From an uncultured Prevotella sp. (GTDB lineage: Bacteria > Bacteroidota > Bacteroidia > Bacteroidales > Bacteroidaceae): a stretch of DNA of 64,000 nt. Position numbers and translations under genes: made by a program. The DNA lies in assembly GCA_946999045.1 (NCBI GenBank), contig CAMQBR010000007.1, positions 4,514 through 68,513 of the forward strand, in the 5' to 3' direction. The notes under the pieces were generated by a model, which ran no database searches, had not been told where the DNA came from, and saw only the letters and a list, made by a program, of their open reading frames with translations. Each line of letters starts with the position of its first letter. The stretch's first letter is position 1. Positions 43,081 to 52,374 of the stretch are shown here, in pieces.

Positions 43081-43590
43081 TTATAAGAGAATGTCTACAT
43101 CTTTAATAGGACGCTTCTGCATAGTACCATCAGGACGAGTAACAACGAAGTAATTCAGCTTCGATTTGCCATTTTCAAACAGCACAGAAGCAATACTACC
43201 ATCTCGCATAGACATGGTAAAGTAACCATTGCGCTTACCATTTTTGTAAGTGCCACGCCATTTTTCTTTGCCATTAGGATAGTATGTAGTAATATCCCCA
43301 TCAAATTTTGAGTTCTTATCGTTGCTCAAGTCAATGAAAGTGTATCCACCTTCAGCTTTTAACGTTCCGTTAAGATAAAAATCTTGAAAAGCATCATGCT
43401 TAGATAATCCTTTTCCTTCTTTCTTTAATAATCTGTAATAACTTGCATCTGCACGATTATTTACCTGCAACATATTGCTTGCATAGTACAAAGTATCACT
43501 TACAGTAACCGCACTCTCTGAAACATGTCTATGACCAAAGCTCATCAATGTTACCATGGTCAAAACTGTAGCCAAAAATATTCGTTTCAT
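43081..43590 (-). CDS. Exported MORN-repeat-like protein
   Basis: A 169-residue exported protein (signal MKRIFLATVLTMVTLMSFGH). The mature part contains MORN/YwqK-like units: DFYLNGTLKAEGGYTFID, ITTYYPNGKEKWRGTYKNGK, RNGYFTMSMRDGSIASVLFE and NGKSKLNYFVVTRPDGTMQK. Such repeats often occur in envelope proteins of Bacteroidota; the annotation YwqK-type antitoxin is often given but rests on weak evidence. No partner gene is adjacent. It has its own promoter (43633) and terminator (43019). Confidence 0.78.
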   Translation of the reverse strand: MKRIFLATVLTMVTLMSFGHRHVSESAVTVSDTLYYASNMLQVNNRADASYYRLLKKEGKGLSKHDAFQDFYLNGTLKAEGGYTFIDLSNDKNSKFDGDITTYYPNGKEKWRGTYKNGKRNGYFTMSMRDGSIASVLFENGKSKLNYFVVTRPDGTMQKRPIKDVDILL

Positions 43591-43632
43591 TGTTTTATTG
43601 TTTTAGTATTGTTAGTAGTTTTTTTTCTGTTG

Positions 43633-43640
43633 CAAAGATA
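43633..43640 (-). promoter_or_regulatory. -7 box TATCTTTG of the MORN-like gene
   Basis: Minus-strand TATCTTTG, 42 bp before the ATG at 43590, matches TAnnTTTG. Confidence 0.6.
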
Positions 43641-43994
43641 AGCAGAAAAGCAACAGAAAGCCAAATATTTTAACGTTATTTTATCAATATTTTTCAACGG
43701 TTTACTATTGCTGTTTTTGACTTATGTTAAATTGACAAAAGTTCACAAAATAGCACAAATTAATGTCATTTTGATACTTTGTAAACTTTCAATCTGAAGT
43801 TTTACGCACATTACCTTACTAAATGTTATTTTTATTAGTACTTTTGTATAAATTTACAAACACCAGAAGCAAGTATTTATTACTTTAATTTGTAAAATTA
43901 TTTCACAATAGTTTTAATTATAAAATAGATAGCTGTTTTTACTTTCAAATTAAAATAAAAGCAGCATTTAAATTATTGATATAAATCAAAAAAG
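43641..43994. other. AT-rich region without a gene
   Basis: About 350 bp upstream of the MORN-like gene. No reading frame or repeat of note was seen; it ends at the tsaE-side terminator. Confidence 0.5.
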
Positions 43995-43995
43995 C

Positions 43996-44026
43996 AAAAA
44001 AAAAGAGGGAAGACGCATCTTCCCTC
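43996..44026 (-). terminator. Rho-independent terminator of the aroA-tsaE run
   Basis: GAGGGAAGA (44005-44013) and TCTTCCCTC (44018-44026) form a perfect 9-bp stem with a 4-nt loop. On the minus strand nine T residues follow. It is separated from the tsaE stop by the repeat element at 44041-44235, which suggests the element inserted between gene and terminator. Confidence 0.85.
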
Positions 44027-44040
44027 ACTATATCATTTAA

Positions 44041-44235
44041 GGGCGGTTCTATAAATTACCGCCGTAAAGTTTTTTATGTCAGTCTTTTTACGTTTTTTCA
44101 TCTTGTAGAGTTCTTTTTGGCTCAATTTGTTTGTTCGTTCAGTCGTATAGCTCGCTATACTCCTTCACTCACAAACAAATTGACCTCAAAAAATAGTCTC
44201 ACAATATGTCAAAGCTAAAATTTATAGAACCGCCC
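44041..44235. repeat. 195-bp copy of the GGGCGG repeat family with TTAA flanks
   Basis: The ends GGGCGGTTCTATAAATTACC and AATTTATAGAACCGCCC are inverted copies. The central palindrome is CGTATAGCTCGCTATAC, with outer arms TCAATTTGTTTGTTCG and TCACAAACAAATTGA. TTAA lies on both sides (44037-44040 and 44236-44239). It sits between tsaE and its terminator. Confidence 0.93.
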
Positions 44236-44248
44236 TTAACGATAATTG

Positions 44249-44662
44249 TTAGAAATGAACCAAACGTGAGCCATCGGGTTGCTCAGTAATGGTTACCTTA
44301 ATAGCATCTTCAGGCAACAGTTCTTCTATCAGCTCGGGCCACTCAAGGAAGCAAAGTCTGCCACTATAAAAGTAATCTTCGTAACCCATATCGTAAACCT
44401 CTTCCAGTTTCTTGATACGATAGAAGTCGAAATGGTAGATAGAATCGTCTAACTTATTAGAGTGATAATCGTTAACCAATGAGAATGTAGGTGAAGTAAT
44501 AACATCTTCTACATCTAAACATTCACAAATAGCTTTGATAAACGTAGTTTTTCCTGCGCCCATTTTTCCATAAAATGCAAATACATTGCCTTTGCCCATA
44601 TTGTCTATAAACTTTTGGGCAGCCTCGTTAATCTTGTCAAGAGATTTAATTGTAATATCCAT
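44249..44662 (-). CDS. tsaE: tRNA threonylcarbamoyladenosine biosynthesis ATPase TsaE
   Basis: A 137-residue P-loop ATPase working with TsaB, TsaC and TsaD in making t6A at position 37 of ANN-decoding tRNAs. Walker A is FYGKMGAGKTTFIKAICECL; other features are TSPTFSLVNDY, IYHFDFYRI, and LCFLEWPELIEELLPED. Length is typical. It is the last gene of the minus-strand run, 20 bp after porX. Confidence 0.95.
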   Translation of the reverse strand: MDITIKSLDKINEAAQKFIDNMGKGNVFAFYGKMGAGKTTFIKAICECLDVEDVITSPTFSLVNDYHSNKLDDSIYHFDFYRIKKLEEVYDMGYEDYFYSGRLCFLEWPELIEELLPEDAIKVTITEQPDGSRLVHF

Positions 44663-44682
44663 TTTGTTATATAATTAAATGT

Positions 44683-46236
44683 TTATCTTTTTCTTGGAGT
44701 TAAAGTAATGAGCGGTATCAGCATTTCTTCCATACTGATGCCTCCATGCTGAAATGTATCTTTATAATAAGGTACATAATAGTTATAGTTGTTGGGGTAT
44801 GCAAAGAAAGCGTTACCCGTAGCAAATGCGTACGTTGTGCTAACGTTGGGCGATGGCAACTGAGCCTCGTTCGGATGCTTTATGGTAAACACATCCTTGG
44901 CAGCATAGTTGAGATTTTTGCCCAGTTTGTATCTCAAATTGGTGTTGGTGTTACGGTCGCCAATGATTTTTATTGGTTTATTGACCCGTATACTACCGTG
45001 ATCGGTGGTTAAGACAATGGTATAACCGCTTTGAGAGAGCATGGGCAGGAGTTTTGACATGAGCGAATGGCGAAACCAACTAAGCGTAATACTGCGGTAA
45101 GCCGATTCGTTGTTTGCCAGTTCGCGCACCATCTTCGATTCTGTTCTGGCGTGTGAAAGCATGTCAATAAAGTTGACTACCAGTACATTTAGATTATTCT
45201 TTTTCAACTCATTGAGCTTATCAAAGAACTTGTCTGCACCCACCGAATCGTTTACCTTGTAATAACTAAAGGTATCGTGCCTACGGTAACGCTCAATCTG
45301 CGTTTGTATCAGTTGCGCTTCATTGAGGTTTTTGCCTTCTTCCTCGTCCTCGTCAACCCACAAATTAGGAAACATCTTAGCAATTTGCAGGGGCATTAAT
45401 CCACTAAAAATTGCATTACGGGCATACTGTGTCGCAGTAGGCAAGATACCTGTATAAATGTCTTCATTAATATCAAACAAGTTACCAACATCGTTAGCAA
45501 TAGTTCGCCATTGGTCGTATCTAAAGTTGTCCATGACTATTAGGAACACTTTTTCTCCCTTATCCAATCGTGGAAAAATCTTTTTCTTAAAAACATCGGT
45601 ACTCATCAGAGGTCGTTGAGAGGAGACTGGAGCTACCCAGCTAAGGTAATGCTTGCATATGTACTTGGCAAAACCGTTGTTAGCTTCTTCTTTCTGCATT
45701 TGTAACATCTCCATCATACTGCTGTTAGCCGAACTTAACTCCAGCTCCCAGTGCACCAATCGCTTGTAAATATCCTTCCAATCGTCTAATGTAGTGCAGT
45801 TAAGCATCTGCATTGAAATATTCTGGAAATTTTGTTGGTAGCCCGATTGCGTTACCTCTGTTACAATTTCCTTGCGATGAATATTCTTTTTGAGCGTTAG
45901 TAATATTTGGTGAGGATTGACAGGTTTGATTAAATAATCAGCAATTTTAGCCCCAATGGCTTGGTCCATTATGTTTTCTTCCTCACTTTTGGTAACCATT
46001 ACTATAGGTGTTGCTGGACTTATCTCCTTAATTTGCTGCAAGGTTTCCAAACCAGTTAAGCCAGGCATCATTTCGTCTAACAGAACCAAATCGAAGGTTT
46101 GGTTGCGACATTTCTCAATAGCATCAGCGCCATTGCTTACAATAACAACCTCATAACCTTTCTTTTGCAAAAAGAGAATGTACCCTTTCAGTAACTCTAT
46201 CTCATCGTCTACCCAAAGTAATAATCCATTGCTCAT
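44683..46236 (-). CDS. porX: PorX-like response regulator with PglZ phosphatase domain
   Basis: A 517-residue protein, nearly the length of Porphyromonas gingivalis PorX (518). Residues 1-120 are a receiver domain: acidic pair Asp10/Asp11, phosphoacceptor Asp54 (LVLLDEMMPG), Thr82 and Lys104 (YLIKPVNP). Residues about 225-510 are a PglZ/alkaline-phosphatase-type domain: VFLIVMDNFRYDQWRTI, PTATQYARNAIFSG (Thr nucleophile region, 266-279), VLTTDHGSIRVNKP, and FQHGGISMEEMLIPLITLTP. PorX regulates the type IX secretion system and binds cyclic oligonucleotides in its effector domain. No PorY kinase is in the window. It starts 2 bp after the SprE/PorW stop, so the two are surely co-transcribed. Confidence 0.93.
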   Translation of the reverse strand: MSNGLLLWVDDEIELLKGYILFLQKKGYEVVIVSNGADAIEKCRNQTFDLVLLDEMMPGLTGLETLQQIKEISPATPIVMVTKSEEENIMDQAIGAKIADYLIKPVNPHQILLTLKKNIHRKEIVTEVTQSGYQQNFQNISMQMLNCTTLDDWKDIYKRLVHWELELSSANSSMMEMLQMQKEEANNGFAKYICKHYLSWVAPVSSQRPLMSTDVFKKKIFPRLDKGEKVFLIVMDNFRYDQWRTIANDVGNLFDINEDIYTGILPTATQYARNAIFSGLMPLQIAKMFPNLWVDEDEEEGKNLNEAQLIQTQIERYRRHDTFSYYKVNDSVGADKFFDKLNELKKNNLNVLVVNFIDMLSHARTESKMVRELANNESAYRSITLSWFRHSLMSKLLPMLSQSGYTIVLTTDHGSIRVNKPIKIIGDRNTNTNLRYKLGKNLNYAAKDVFTIKHPNEAQLPSPNVSTTYAFATGNAFFAYPNNYNYYVPYYKDTFQHGGISMEEMLIPLITLTPRKR

Positions 46237-46238
46237 TG

Positions 46239-49200
46239 TTAAAATCCTTCCAAATCATAATATTCATCACCTAAATCAACCTTCTTTGGAGCTTCCTGCT
46301 TTTGCTTTGTATTCTCCTTTTTAGGTTTCTTTGAAGTTGTTTTTTTAGTTTCTGTCTTGCTATTTCCACCCTTATTATCACCAAAATAAATAATAGTTCC
46401 GCCTTTCGACTGCTGTTGCTGTTGCTGCATATTGTCAGGCAAAATGTACGTGCTGGTATCGTCACCTGCATGTTGCGTACCAGTTTTAATGTACGTATCG
46501 TTATGTAAGGAATGGTTAGTTTGCTTATTTTTTTGCTTATTTTCAGTCTGCGACTTGATGTCTATTGGCTTGTTAAGCAAATTAGTTGAAGCAATTTTGA
46601 GCGGAGCAAAATACTTATTATAGTACTTTTCGTAATCATTATAGCTAAAGTGTGTGCCTAACAAATTACTATTTTTGGTGCTTATTACAAAGGTTTTGGC
46701 ATGATTGAGCAGCGAAGTTATGTCTTTTTGCTGATGAAATGCCCATGTATATTGCAATGCTTCATCAAAATTAAGGAAGCCTGTAATCTTCATTAAATGC
46801 AAGCCTACTGCATCTTGCTCTATCACTACATCAAAGTTTCGCACCATAAAATGGGTAAAATTGAATTTTGCTACACGGTAAAGTAACTGATTTTGTTGCA
46901 CAGAATCTGGATGATAGGCTATTATGAACATAAAGTTAGTGTTGCGATCGTTGCTGAAATGGTGCGTTGAAAGTGAGTCAATATCATTCAACAGCACCGA
47001 TCTGTGCGCCCACATATCATCCAAATTAAAGTGTCCGCCATGCAACTTTCGCCCCGACTGCACACCGTTTATAATCATGCCAGCCATTTTACAGAGCGGA
47101 CTTTCTTGATAAAGCGAAACTAAATTGTTGAGATCGGCTATGCAATGCGCTGCATCTCCTGTATTCAATTTACTCAATGCACCTATAAACAAGAATTTAT
47201 CGCGGTTGGCTCCCAGTGGAAAACGAGTATTAGTTAGCTGCACATTGGTAAGCACTTCATCATAACGGTCTGCCTTGAAGGCATTGTATGTGGCAGCATA
47301 GAGAGAATCTTCTATATGAACACCCAACACAGCATTTTCCTTAAAGTAAGGATCTGTGAGCAAAGTTGTCCACTTGCTTTTAGGAAACTGTTTCTTTAAA
47401 CGCTGTACATAACTATCTGCAACGGCAGATTGATGCAAGCGTGAGTAAAGCAGAAACAAGTGATAATAGGCTTGATCCATTTTCTCATATGTAGGATATT
47501 GATGTACCAACCGAAGAAGAGCCTTCTCACTGAGTGGTAAGTTATTCAGTTTATCCTTGAAAATAACTCCTGAATGGTACAAACCATCCATGATAATTTG
47601 GTTGCTGGCTGCTACTTGATTAGGGGTAAATGGTATTTGTGCCAAATAAAATGCACGCTGATGAGGTTCGTTTTTAGTACTATCGGTCTTTGAGTTCAAT
47701 GGCTCTGCAAAGGTTTCTGTACGTTGTAAAGAATCTATCTGCTGGGGCGTCATCTCCTTTTCGTGTCCCAAGGCTACCACCGTTTTATTTATTCGTTGCC
47801 AGTTATCCACATTTTCGCGCTTTCCCCACAAACGTTGGAAAGCCGTTTTACCTTGATTTACCGCCATAGGATTATAGAAGTACCAACCTCCCTTATTCTG
47901 TATAGCCAGCATACGGTGTGCTGGTTGACTTGACGTAGGCCTATCATTATTGTAAGGAGTATCGTTGACTTCTTGTCTTTGTATATCTCCTTGTTGTTCA
48001 GCCAGCTGCTTTGCTTTCTCTTTTTCTTGTCTTTTTAGATTTTTTATTACACTATCAATCACTTCATTACGCTTGTCATCAGGCAATTTTGCCAACACTT
48101 GAAGCGAATCTTGTAAATGAATAGCATCTGTATAAGGTACCAGTTCATCCAGCACCTCAGACCTATAAGCCAGCTGTTTGTAGTCTTTTCTATCCTTATC
48201 CAATAGTCCGATAGCCTCTCCATAGCACCGTTTGGCATCGCTAAACTTTTGTTTAGTCCAATATAAGTTACCCAATGCAAGTAGCAGCACGCCCTTTTCA
48301 ATGCCCGAACGAGTAGACTTTTTATTTCCTTCTTCGTACGCATTAATTGCTTTCAACGTATCACGCTGATGCAAATAAATGTTACCTATGGCATAATACA
48401 CTTGTTCCAAGTAATCTTTATTATTTTCATTGACAGCCATACGGCGCAACTTTCCTATCATCTTCTTACCCTGTGTACCCGCCATTACTTCGGTCATAGC
48501 AATACGAGCATTGAATTCTGTAGTGTAAGGCGGATTTAATCGGATAACGTGTTTATAAGCTTTATATGCCCGCAACTGCTCACCAGTAGCTTCATAAAGT
48601 TGCCCCAACAGAAACCACTCACGTGCTTTCTGCCTTCGGCGCATCTCATGTTTAATTACTTTCTGCAAATATGGAATGGCTTTGAGGTACTCTTTTGTAT
48701 GAATATAATAATCTGCATAGGTGTAATCCCATTCCTTTTGTGCACTCCAATGAATGATAGTATTGCGCCCCATGTTTCGTAGCACATTCTCGGCATTATA
48801 TAGTTCTCCTTGCTCAACAAAGCTCTTAGCCAGCCACGCACGAGCCTTCCCATAAATGGCAGGTTGTGTTTGATACAGTCTACTCATATAGGAGAAGGTA
48901 GACACAGCCTCATCAAAAGAGCCTGAATAGAATTGCGATTGCCCCATAAGCATCCACGCTTTCCACAAAAAAGGATTGTATTCTTTGCGGTTAAGCCACT
49001 CTCTATCCTTGGCTGTCTTGTGCTTATTAGAAGACCAAATGGGGCGTTTGGTAATACTATGCAATTGAATAGCCTTCTTACATTTCTCGATAGCTCGATC
49101 AAAATTAGCCTTTCCCAATTCTTTGCTTGCTTTGTTAGCAACTGTATAGAGTGGTATTATCTCTGTAAAATTGTCCTGATTACCTTTCTCTTTCTCAACA

Positions 49201-49373
49201 AATCCCTCGATATAAGCCACCGAGCCATTATAATACGTATTATACTGGGCATTAAAGGCATGCCACCACCTGCTCTTCGCTGTATTTTTTTGCGTAGAAC
49301 ATGCCAAAGTTAACAGCCATACCGCCATTAACATTAGGGGAAAGATGATGAATTTACAATACCTATACTTCAC
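46239..49373 (-). CDS. porW: SprE/PorW-like TPR lipoprotein of type IX secretion
   Basis: A 1044-residue lipoprotein (signal MKYRYCKFIIFPLMLMAVWL, lipobox LTLAC, Cys25). The start of the mature part, TAKSRWWHAFNAQYNTYYNG followed by SVAYIEG, is the hallmark of SprE/PorW proteins. Residues about 100-420 contain tetratricopeptide-like helices (EWFLLGQLYEATGEQLRAYK, YAIGNIYLHQRDTLKAINAY). A long, more variable middle follows and the C-terminal 100 residues are Lys/Gln/Thr-rich. PorW/SprE is an outer-membrane-anchored component needed for type IX secretion and gliding in relatives. It overlaps the upstream ABC permease gene by 11 bp. Confidence 0.88.
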   Translation of the reverse strand: MKYRYCKFIIFPLMLMAVWLLTLACSTQKNTAKSRWWHAFNAQYNTYYNGSVAYIEGFVEKEKGNQDNFTEIIPLYTVANKASKELGKANFDRAIEKCKKAIQLHSITKRPIWSSNKHKTAKDREWLNRKEYNPFLWKAWMLMGQSQFYSGSFDEAVSTFSYMSRLYQTQPAIYGKARAWLAKSFVEQGELYNAENVLRNMGRNTIIHWSAQKEWDYTYADYYIHTKEYLKAIPYLQKVIKHEMRRRQKAREWFLLGQLYEATGEQLRAYKAYKHVIRLNPPYTTEFNARIAMTEVMAGTQGKKMIGKLRRMAVNENNKDYLEQVYYAIGNIYLHQRDTLKAINAYEEGNKKSTRSGIEKGVLLLALGNLYWTKQKFSDAKRCYGEAIGLLDKDRKDYKQLAYRSEVLDELVPYTDAIHLQDSLQVLAKLPDDKRNEVIDSVIKNLKRQEKEKAKQLAEQQGDIQRQEVNDTPYNNDRPTSSQPAHRMLAIQNKGGWYFYNPMAVNQGKTAFQRLWGKRENVDNWQRINKTVVALGHEKEMTPQQIDSLQRTETFAEPLNSKTDSTKNEPHQRAFYLAQIPFTPNQVAASNQIIMDGLYHSGVIFKDKLNNLPLSEKALLRLVHQYPTYEKMDQAYYHLFLLYSRLHQSAVADSYVQRLKKQFPKSKWTTLLTDPYFKENAVLGVHIEDSLYAATYNAFKADRYDEVLTNVQLTNTRFPLGANRDKFLFIGALSKLNTGDAAHCIADLNNLVSLYQESPLCKMAGMIINGVQSGRKLHGGHFNLDDMWAHRSVLLNDIDSLSTHHFSNDRNTNFMFIIAYHPDSVQQNQLLYRVAKFNFTHFMVRNFDVVIEQDAVGLHLMKITGFLNFDEALQYTWAFHQQKDITSLLNHAKTFVISTKNSNLLGTHFSYNDYEKYYNKYFAPLKIASTNLLNKPIDIKSQTENKQKNKQTNHSLHNDTYIKTGTQHAGDDTSTYILPDNMQQQQQQSKGGTIIYFGDNKGGNSKTETKKTTSKKPKKENTKQKQEAPKKVDLGDEYYDLEGF

Positions 49374-50184
49374 ACTTATTTAATTGATAATAAAGTACTT
49401 TTATTGTTTTGAGCAGTACATAAACCAAGATACTCACAAAGATAATGGCAGCCCCCGAAGGGATATTAAACCAATAGCTGAGCAGTAAGCCCAACAAACA
49501 ATCTATCCACCCAAACAAAATGCTGTAAAATATCATGTGCTTGAAGTTATATGTAAACAAATTGGCAGTTATCTGAGGAATGGAAAGCAAGCTAATAGCC
49601 AACACAATACCAACCATACGAAGGGTTGACACAATGGTCATGGCTATCAATATCATCATCAAATACTCAATAGCCATAACAGGTAGATTTTGGGAACGAG
49701 CAAAACATCTGTCAAAAGCAATGCTCAATATGGGGCGAAACAGTAAGATAAACACCGCTATTACCACCAAAGTGAGTACCGCAAGCACTGCCAAATCGGT
49801 AATTCCAATAGCTAATATGCTGCCAAAGAGAAACGAAGGAAGGTCGGGTAAGAACCCTGGAGTAAGAAAACAGCAAATAATCCCAACACTCATTCCAAAG
49901 GTCCAAAACATAGCAATGGCAGAGTCAATGCGCACATCATGCCTATACGACATCCATTGTATGCCACAAGCACTGAACACAGCGAATGCCATAGCAGTCA
50001 AAACAGGATTGATGCCAAAGAATACTCCCAATCCGATACCACCAAAAGAAGCATGAGTAATGCCACCGCTGATAAACACTAATCGGCGAGAAACAATGTA
50101 AGTACCAATGAACCCACAAACAATACTTGCTAAAAAAGAACCCAACAGGGCGTTTTGAAAGAATGTATAACCTAAAATTTCCAT
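49363..50184 (-). CDS. Metal ABC transporter permease (ZnuB/MntB family)
   Basis: A 273-residue inner-membrane protein of the ABC-3 family with about 8-9 TM segments. The N-terminus FFQNALLGSFLASIVCGFIG leads into YIVSRRLVFISGGITHASFG and GIGLGV, the family signature, and MVGIVLAISLLSIPQITANL lies near the C-terminus. Zn, Mn or Fe(II) are the likely cargo. Neither the ATPase nor the solute-binding protein is next to it, so it must work with subunits encoded elsewhere. Its start overlaps the stop of the Cys-rich gene by one base (TAATG), and its 3' end overlaps porW. Confidence 0.92.
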   Translation of the reverse strand: MEILGYTFFQNALLGSFLASIVCGFIGTYIVSRRLVFISGGITHASFGGIGLGVFFGINPVLTAMAFAVFSACGIQWMSYRHDVRIDSAIAMFWTFGMSVGIICCFLTPGFLPDLPSFLFGSILAIGITDLAVLAVLTLVVIAVFILLFRPILSIAFDRCFARSQNLPVMAIEYLMMILIAMTIVSTLRMVGIVLAISLLSIPQITANLFTYNFKHMIFYSILFGWIDCLLGLLLSYWFNIPSGAAIIFVSILVYVLLKTIKVLYYQLNKCEV

Positions 50185-50579
50185 TATTCTGCATCGGCTA
50201 TCAACATGATAACTTGGTCTTTTAACTGATTAGGAAGATTGATACCACGCAGTATAAGACTTCTATTCCAATCTTTTACTTCTTTTTGTTGCATAGTATT
50301 GAGCACCTCTTCGAACTCTGCTACCTCCTCATCTGTATATTGCTCAGATGGTTTTCCTTTGAAACGGTCTAACTCTTCGTCATCAAAATATTCTATTTTC
50401 TTGGTAGATGCTTCCATTAAGCATTCCTGTTCGCACTTCGAATCAAAGCCACTACAAGTGGTACACGAATTGGATACCTGATGAATAGGCTCCTCGCCCT
50501 TGCCCGAATGTGAAGAATACAAGCCAAACAAAGCTGCAACTACACCAATACCTATTAACAAGAATATAAGATATATCAT
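50184..50579 (-). CDS. Small membrane-anchored Cys-rich protein
   Basis: A 131-residue protein with one N-terminal TM segment (MIYLIFLLIGIGVVAALFGL). A Cys cluster follows (NSCTTCSGFDSKCEQECLME, spacing C-x2-C-x6-C-x3-C at about residues 38-53), then an acidic helical tail (DDEELDRFKGKPSEQYTDEE). The cluster could bind iron, zinc or an Fe-S centre. It is directly coupled to the metal permease gene (TAATG overlap) and starts 11 bp after aroA. The combination suggests a metal-linked role, but the family function is not known to me. Confidence 0.75.
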   Translation of the reverse strand: MIYLIFLLIGIGVVAALFGLYSSHSGKGEEPIHQVSNSCTTCSGFDSKCEQECLMEASTKKIEYFDDEELDRFKGKPSEQYTDEEVAEFEEVLNTMQQKEVKDWNRSLILRGINLPNQLKDQVIMLIADAE

Positions 50580-50590
50580 ACAGATGAATA

Positions 50591-51847
50591 TTAAATTTGC
50601 GTTACTTCTTCTATCTTAAAACCTACCTTTCTTAAATCATTCCAAAACGTTGGATAAGATTTTGACACCACTTCTGGATGATTGATGCGTAAACCAGAGA
50701 ACTTAATGGCAGCTGGTGCAAATGCCATAGCCATACGGTGATCATCGTAAGTATCTATCGGTGCAAAGGTTGCAGGACACTTTTCACCATCCCATAACAG
50801 CTCGTCTTTATGATTATCCTTGATAACATACCCCAATTTGCGCATTTCGGTCTTTAACGCCCCTATGCGATTGGTTTCCTTAATGAGCAGGGAAGACACA
50901 CCAGTAAACAAAAATGGAATACCCAATAGGGCACAACACACCACAAAGGTTTGCACCAAATCTGGACAATTAACAAAGTTATATTCCAATCTTGGCAAGT
51001 GTCGCATGCTCCGTGCAATACGAATAGCTGACGCACTAACTATCTCTTCGGTATCAATCTCTGTCTTTACACCTAACAACGAAAAGAGATAACGAGAAAC
51101 AGAGTCTCCTTGTTTAGAACCATCCAACAAGCCTTTCAGCAAAAACGTATTGTCGCCATGCGTTGATAAAGCTAATATTTCGTACCAATAAGATGCAGCA
51201 CTCCAGTCGCTCTCCACATGATAAGCATTTGCCTGATAGGGTTTGGGGTGAACTGTTATAGCATCTATGTCGCTCCACTCTACCTCTGCACCAAACTGTT
51301 GCATCACCCAAAGAGTTAATTCTATATAGGGGCGAGAGGATATACTGCCGGTTAACTTAATGTGCAAGCCGTTTTTTAATACTGGACCTATCATGGCTAA
51401 TGCCGATATAAACTGCGAACTAATGTTACCAGGCACCTCTACCCTACCACCATCTAAATGTTTCCCACGAATACGAAGCGGTGGAAAGCCTTCATCTTCC
51501 ATGTACTCTATGTCGGCTCCTATATAGCGCAAGGCATCTACCAAAGCCCCTATAGGACGATGCTTCATGTGCTTTGTACCAGATATGATGTATTCGCCCT
51601 CGGTTATAGACAGGTAAGCAGTTAAAAAACGCATGGCAGAACCCGATGCTTTTATATCTATATGGTACGGCATATGCTGCAGTGCATCCAGCAACACCTG
51701 TGTATCATCGCACTGAGCTATATTGGTTAGCATTGTTTTTTCGCCCGACAAAGCATGTATCAGTAACGCTCTGTTGCTCACACTCTTAGATGGAGGCAAC
51801 TCTATAATGCTATTAAACTGTCGAGGGGGTGTAAGTATATATTGCAT
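50591..51847 (-). CDS. aroA: 3-phosphoshikimate 1-carboxyvinyltransferase (EPSP synthase)
   Basis: A 418-residue shikimate-pathway enzyme joining PEP to shikimate-3-phosphate. Motifs: IELPPSKSVSNRALLIHALS, ASGSAMRFLTAYL, PLRIRGKHLDGGRVEVPGNI with SSQFISALAM, LIKETNRIGALKTEMRKLG, and TYDDHRMAMAFAPAAIKF. Somewhat diverged from the proteobacterial type (the usual NAGTxxR region reads GSAMRF), as is common in Bacteroidota. First gene of the minus-strand run that ends with tsaE. Confidence 0.95.
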   Translation of the reverse strand: MQYILTPPRQFNSIIELPPSKSVSNRALLIHALSGEKTMLTNIAQCDDTQVLLDALQHMPYHIDIKASGSAMRFLTAYLSITEGEYIISGTKHMKHRPIGALVDALRYIGADIEYMEDEGFPPLRIRGKHLDGGRVEVPGNISSQFISALAMIGPVLKNGLHIKLTGSISSRPYIELTLWVMQQFGAEVEWSDIDAITVHPKPYQANAYHVESDWSAASYWYEILALSTHGDNTFLLKGLLDGSKQGDSVSRYLFSLLGVKTEIDTEEIVSASAIRIARSMRHLPRLEYNFVNCPDLVQTFVVCCALLGIPFLFTGVSSLLIKETNRIGALKTEMRKLGYVIKDNHKDELLWDGEKCPATFAPIDTYDDHRMAMAFAPAAIKFSGLRINHPEVVSKSYPTFWNDLRKVGFKIEEVTQI

Positions 51848-51911
51848 TATCTTTTTTATTTTTACTTTTTAAGAGCTACACCTGCGTATTGAAGTGCGCT
51901 CACAATTATAT

Positions 51912-52102
51912 GGGCGGTTCCATAAATTACCACCGTAAAGTTTTTTATGCCAGTCTATTTATGTTTTGTCATCTTGTAGACTCTTTTTGGTTCAATTTGC
52001 TTGTTCGTTCTGTCGTATAGCTCGCTATACTCCTTCGCTTACAAACAAATTGATTTCAAAAATAGTCTCACAATCTGTCAAAGCTAATTTATAGAACCGC
52101 CC
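51912..52102. repeat. 191-bp copy of the GGGCGG repeat family with ATAT flanks
   Basis: The ends GGGCGGTTCCATAAATTACC and CTAATTTATAGAACCGCCC are inverted. The central palindrome is GTATAGCTCGCTATAC with TTTGCTTG... and ...ACAAACAAATTG arms. ATAT stands on both sides (51908-51911 and 52103-52106). It lies 65 bp before aroA, closer to the gene's 5' end than the other copies. Confidence 0.92.
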
Positions 52103-52244
52103 ATATATTGGTATGTATGCAAAGTTACTAAATAAAAAAATAATGGCAAGCAGTTTTAGTAATTATGTTTAGCCTATTGCTTGGCATGTAATTGATTATT
52201 TACACTTCACAAATACGCATAAATATCAAAAAAGTGAAACTATA

Positions 52245-52276
52245 TTTGCACATATCCGCAAAAGTATATATCTTTG
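52245..52276 (+). promoter_or_regulatory. Full -33/-7 promoter of tRNA-Pro
   Basis: TTTG at 52245-52248, a 20-bp spacer, then TATCTTTG at 52269-52276: a textbook Bacteroidales promoter. It ends 23 bp before the mature tRNA. The TTTG is itself part of a second TATATTTG box (52241-52248). Confidence 0.8.
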
Positions 52277-52299
52277 CAGTGGTTTAGAAGAAAAGCTAT

Positions 52300-52372
52300 C
52301 GGGATTTGGCGCAGTTGGTAGCGCACACGTCTGGGGGGCGCGAGGTCGCTGGTTCGAGTCCAGTAATCCCGA
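52300..52372 (+). tRNA. tRNA-Pro (anticodon GGG)
   Basis: A 73-nt cloverleaf: acceptor CGGGATT/AATCCCG, D-arm GCGC/GCGC with AGTTGGTA loop, anticodon loop CTGGGGG (GGG at 52333-52335), and T-arm loop TTCGAGT between CTGG and CCAG. The anticodon stem CACGT/GCGCG has one A-C mismatch. CCA is not encoded. A promoter lies just upstream and a strong terminator just downstream. Confidence 0.95.
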
Positions 52373-52374
52373 CA

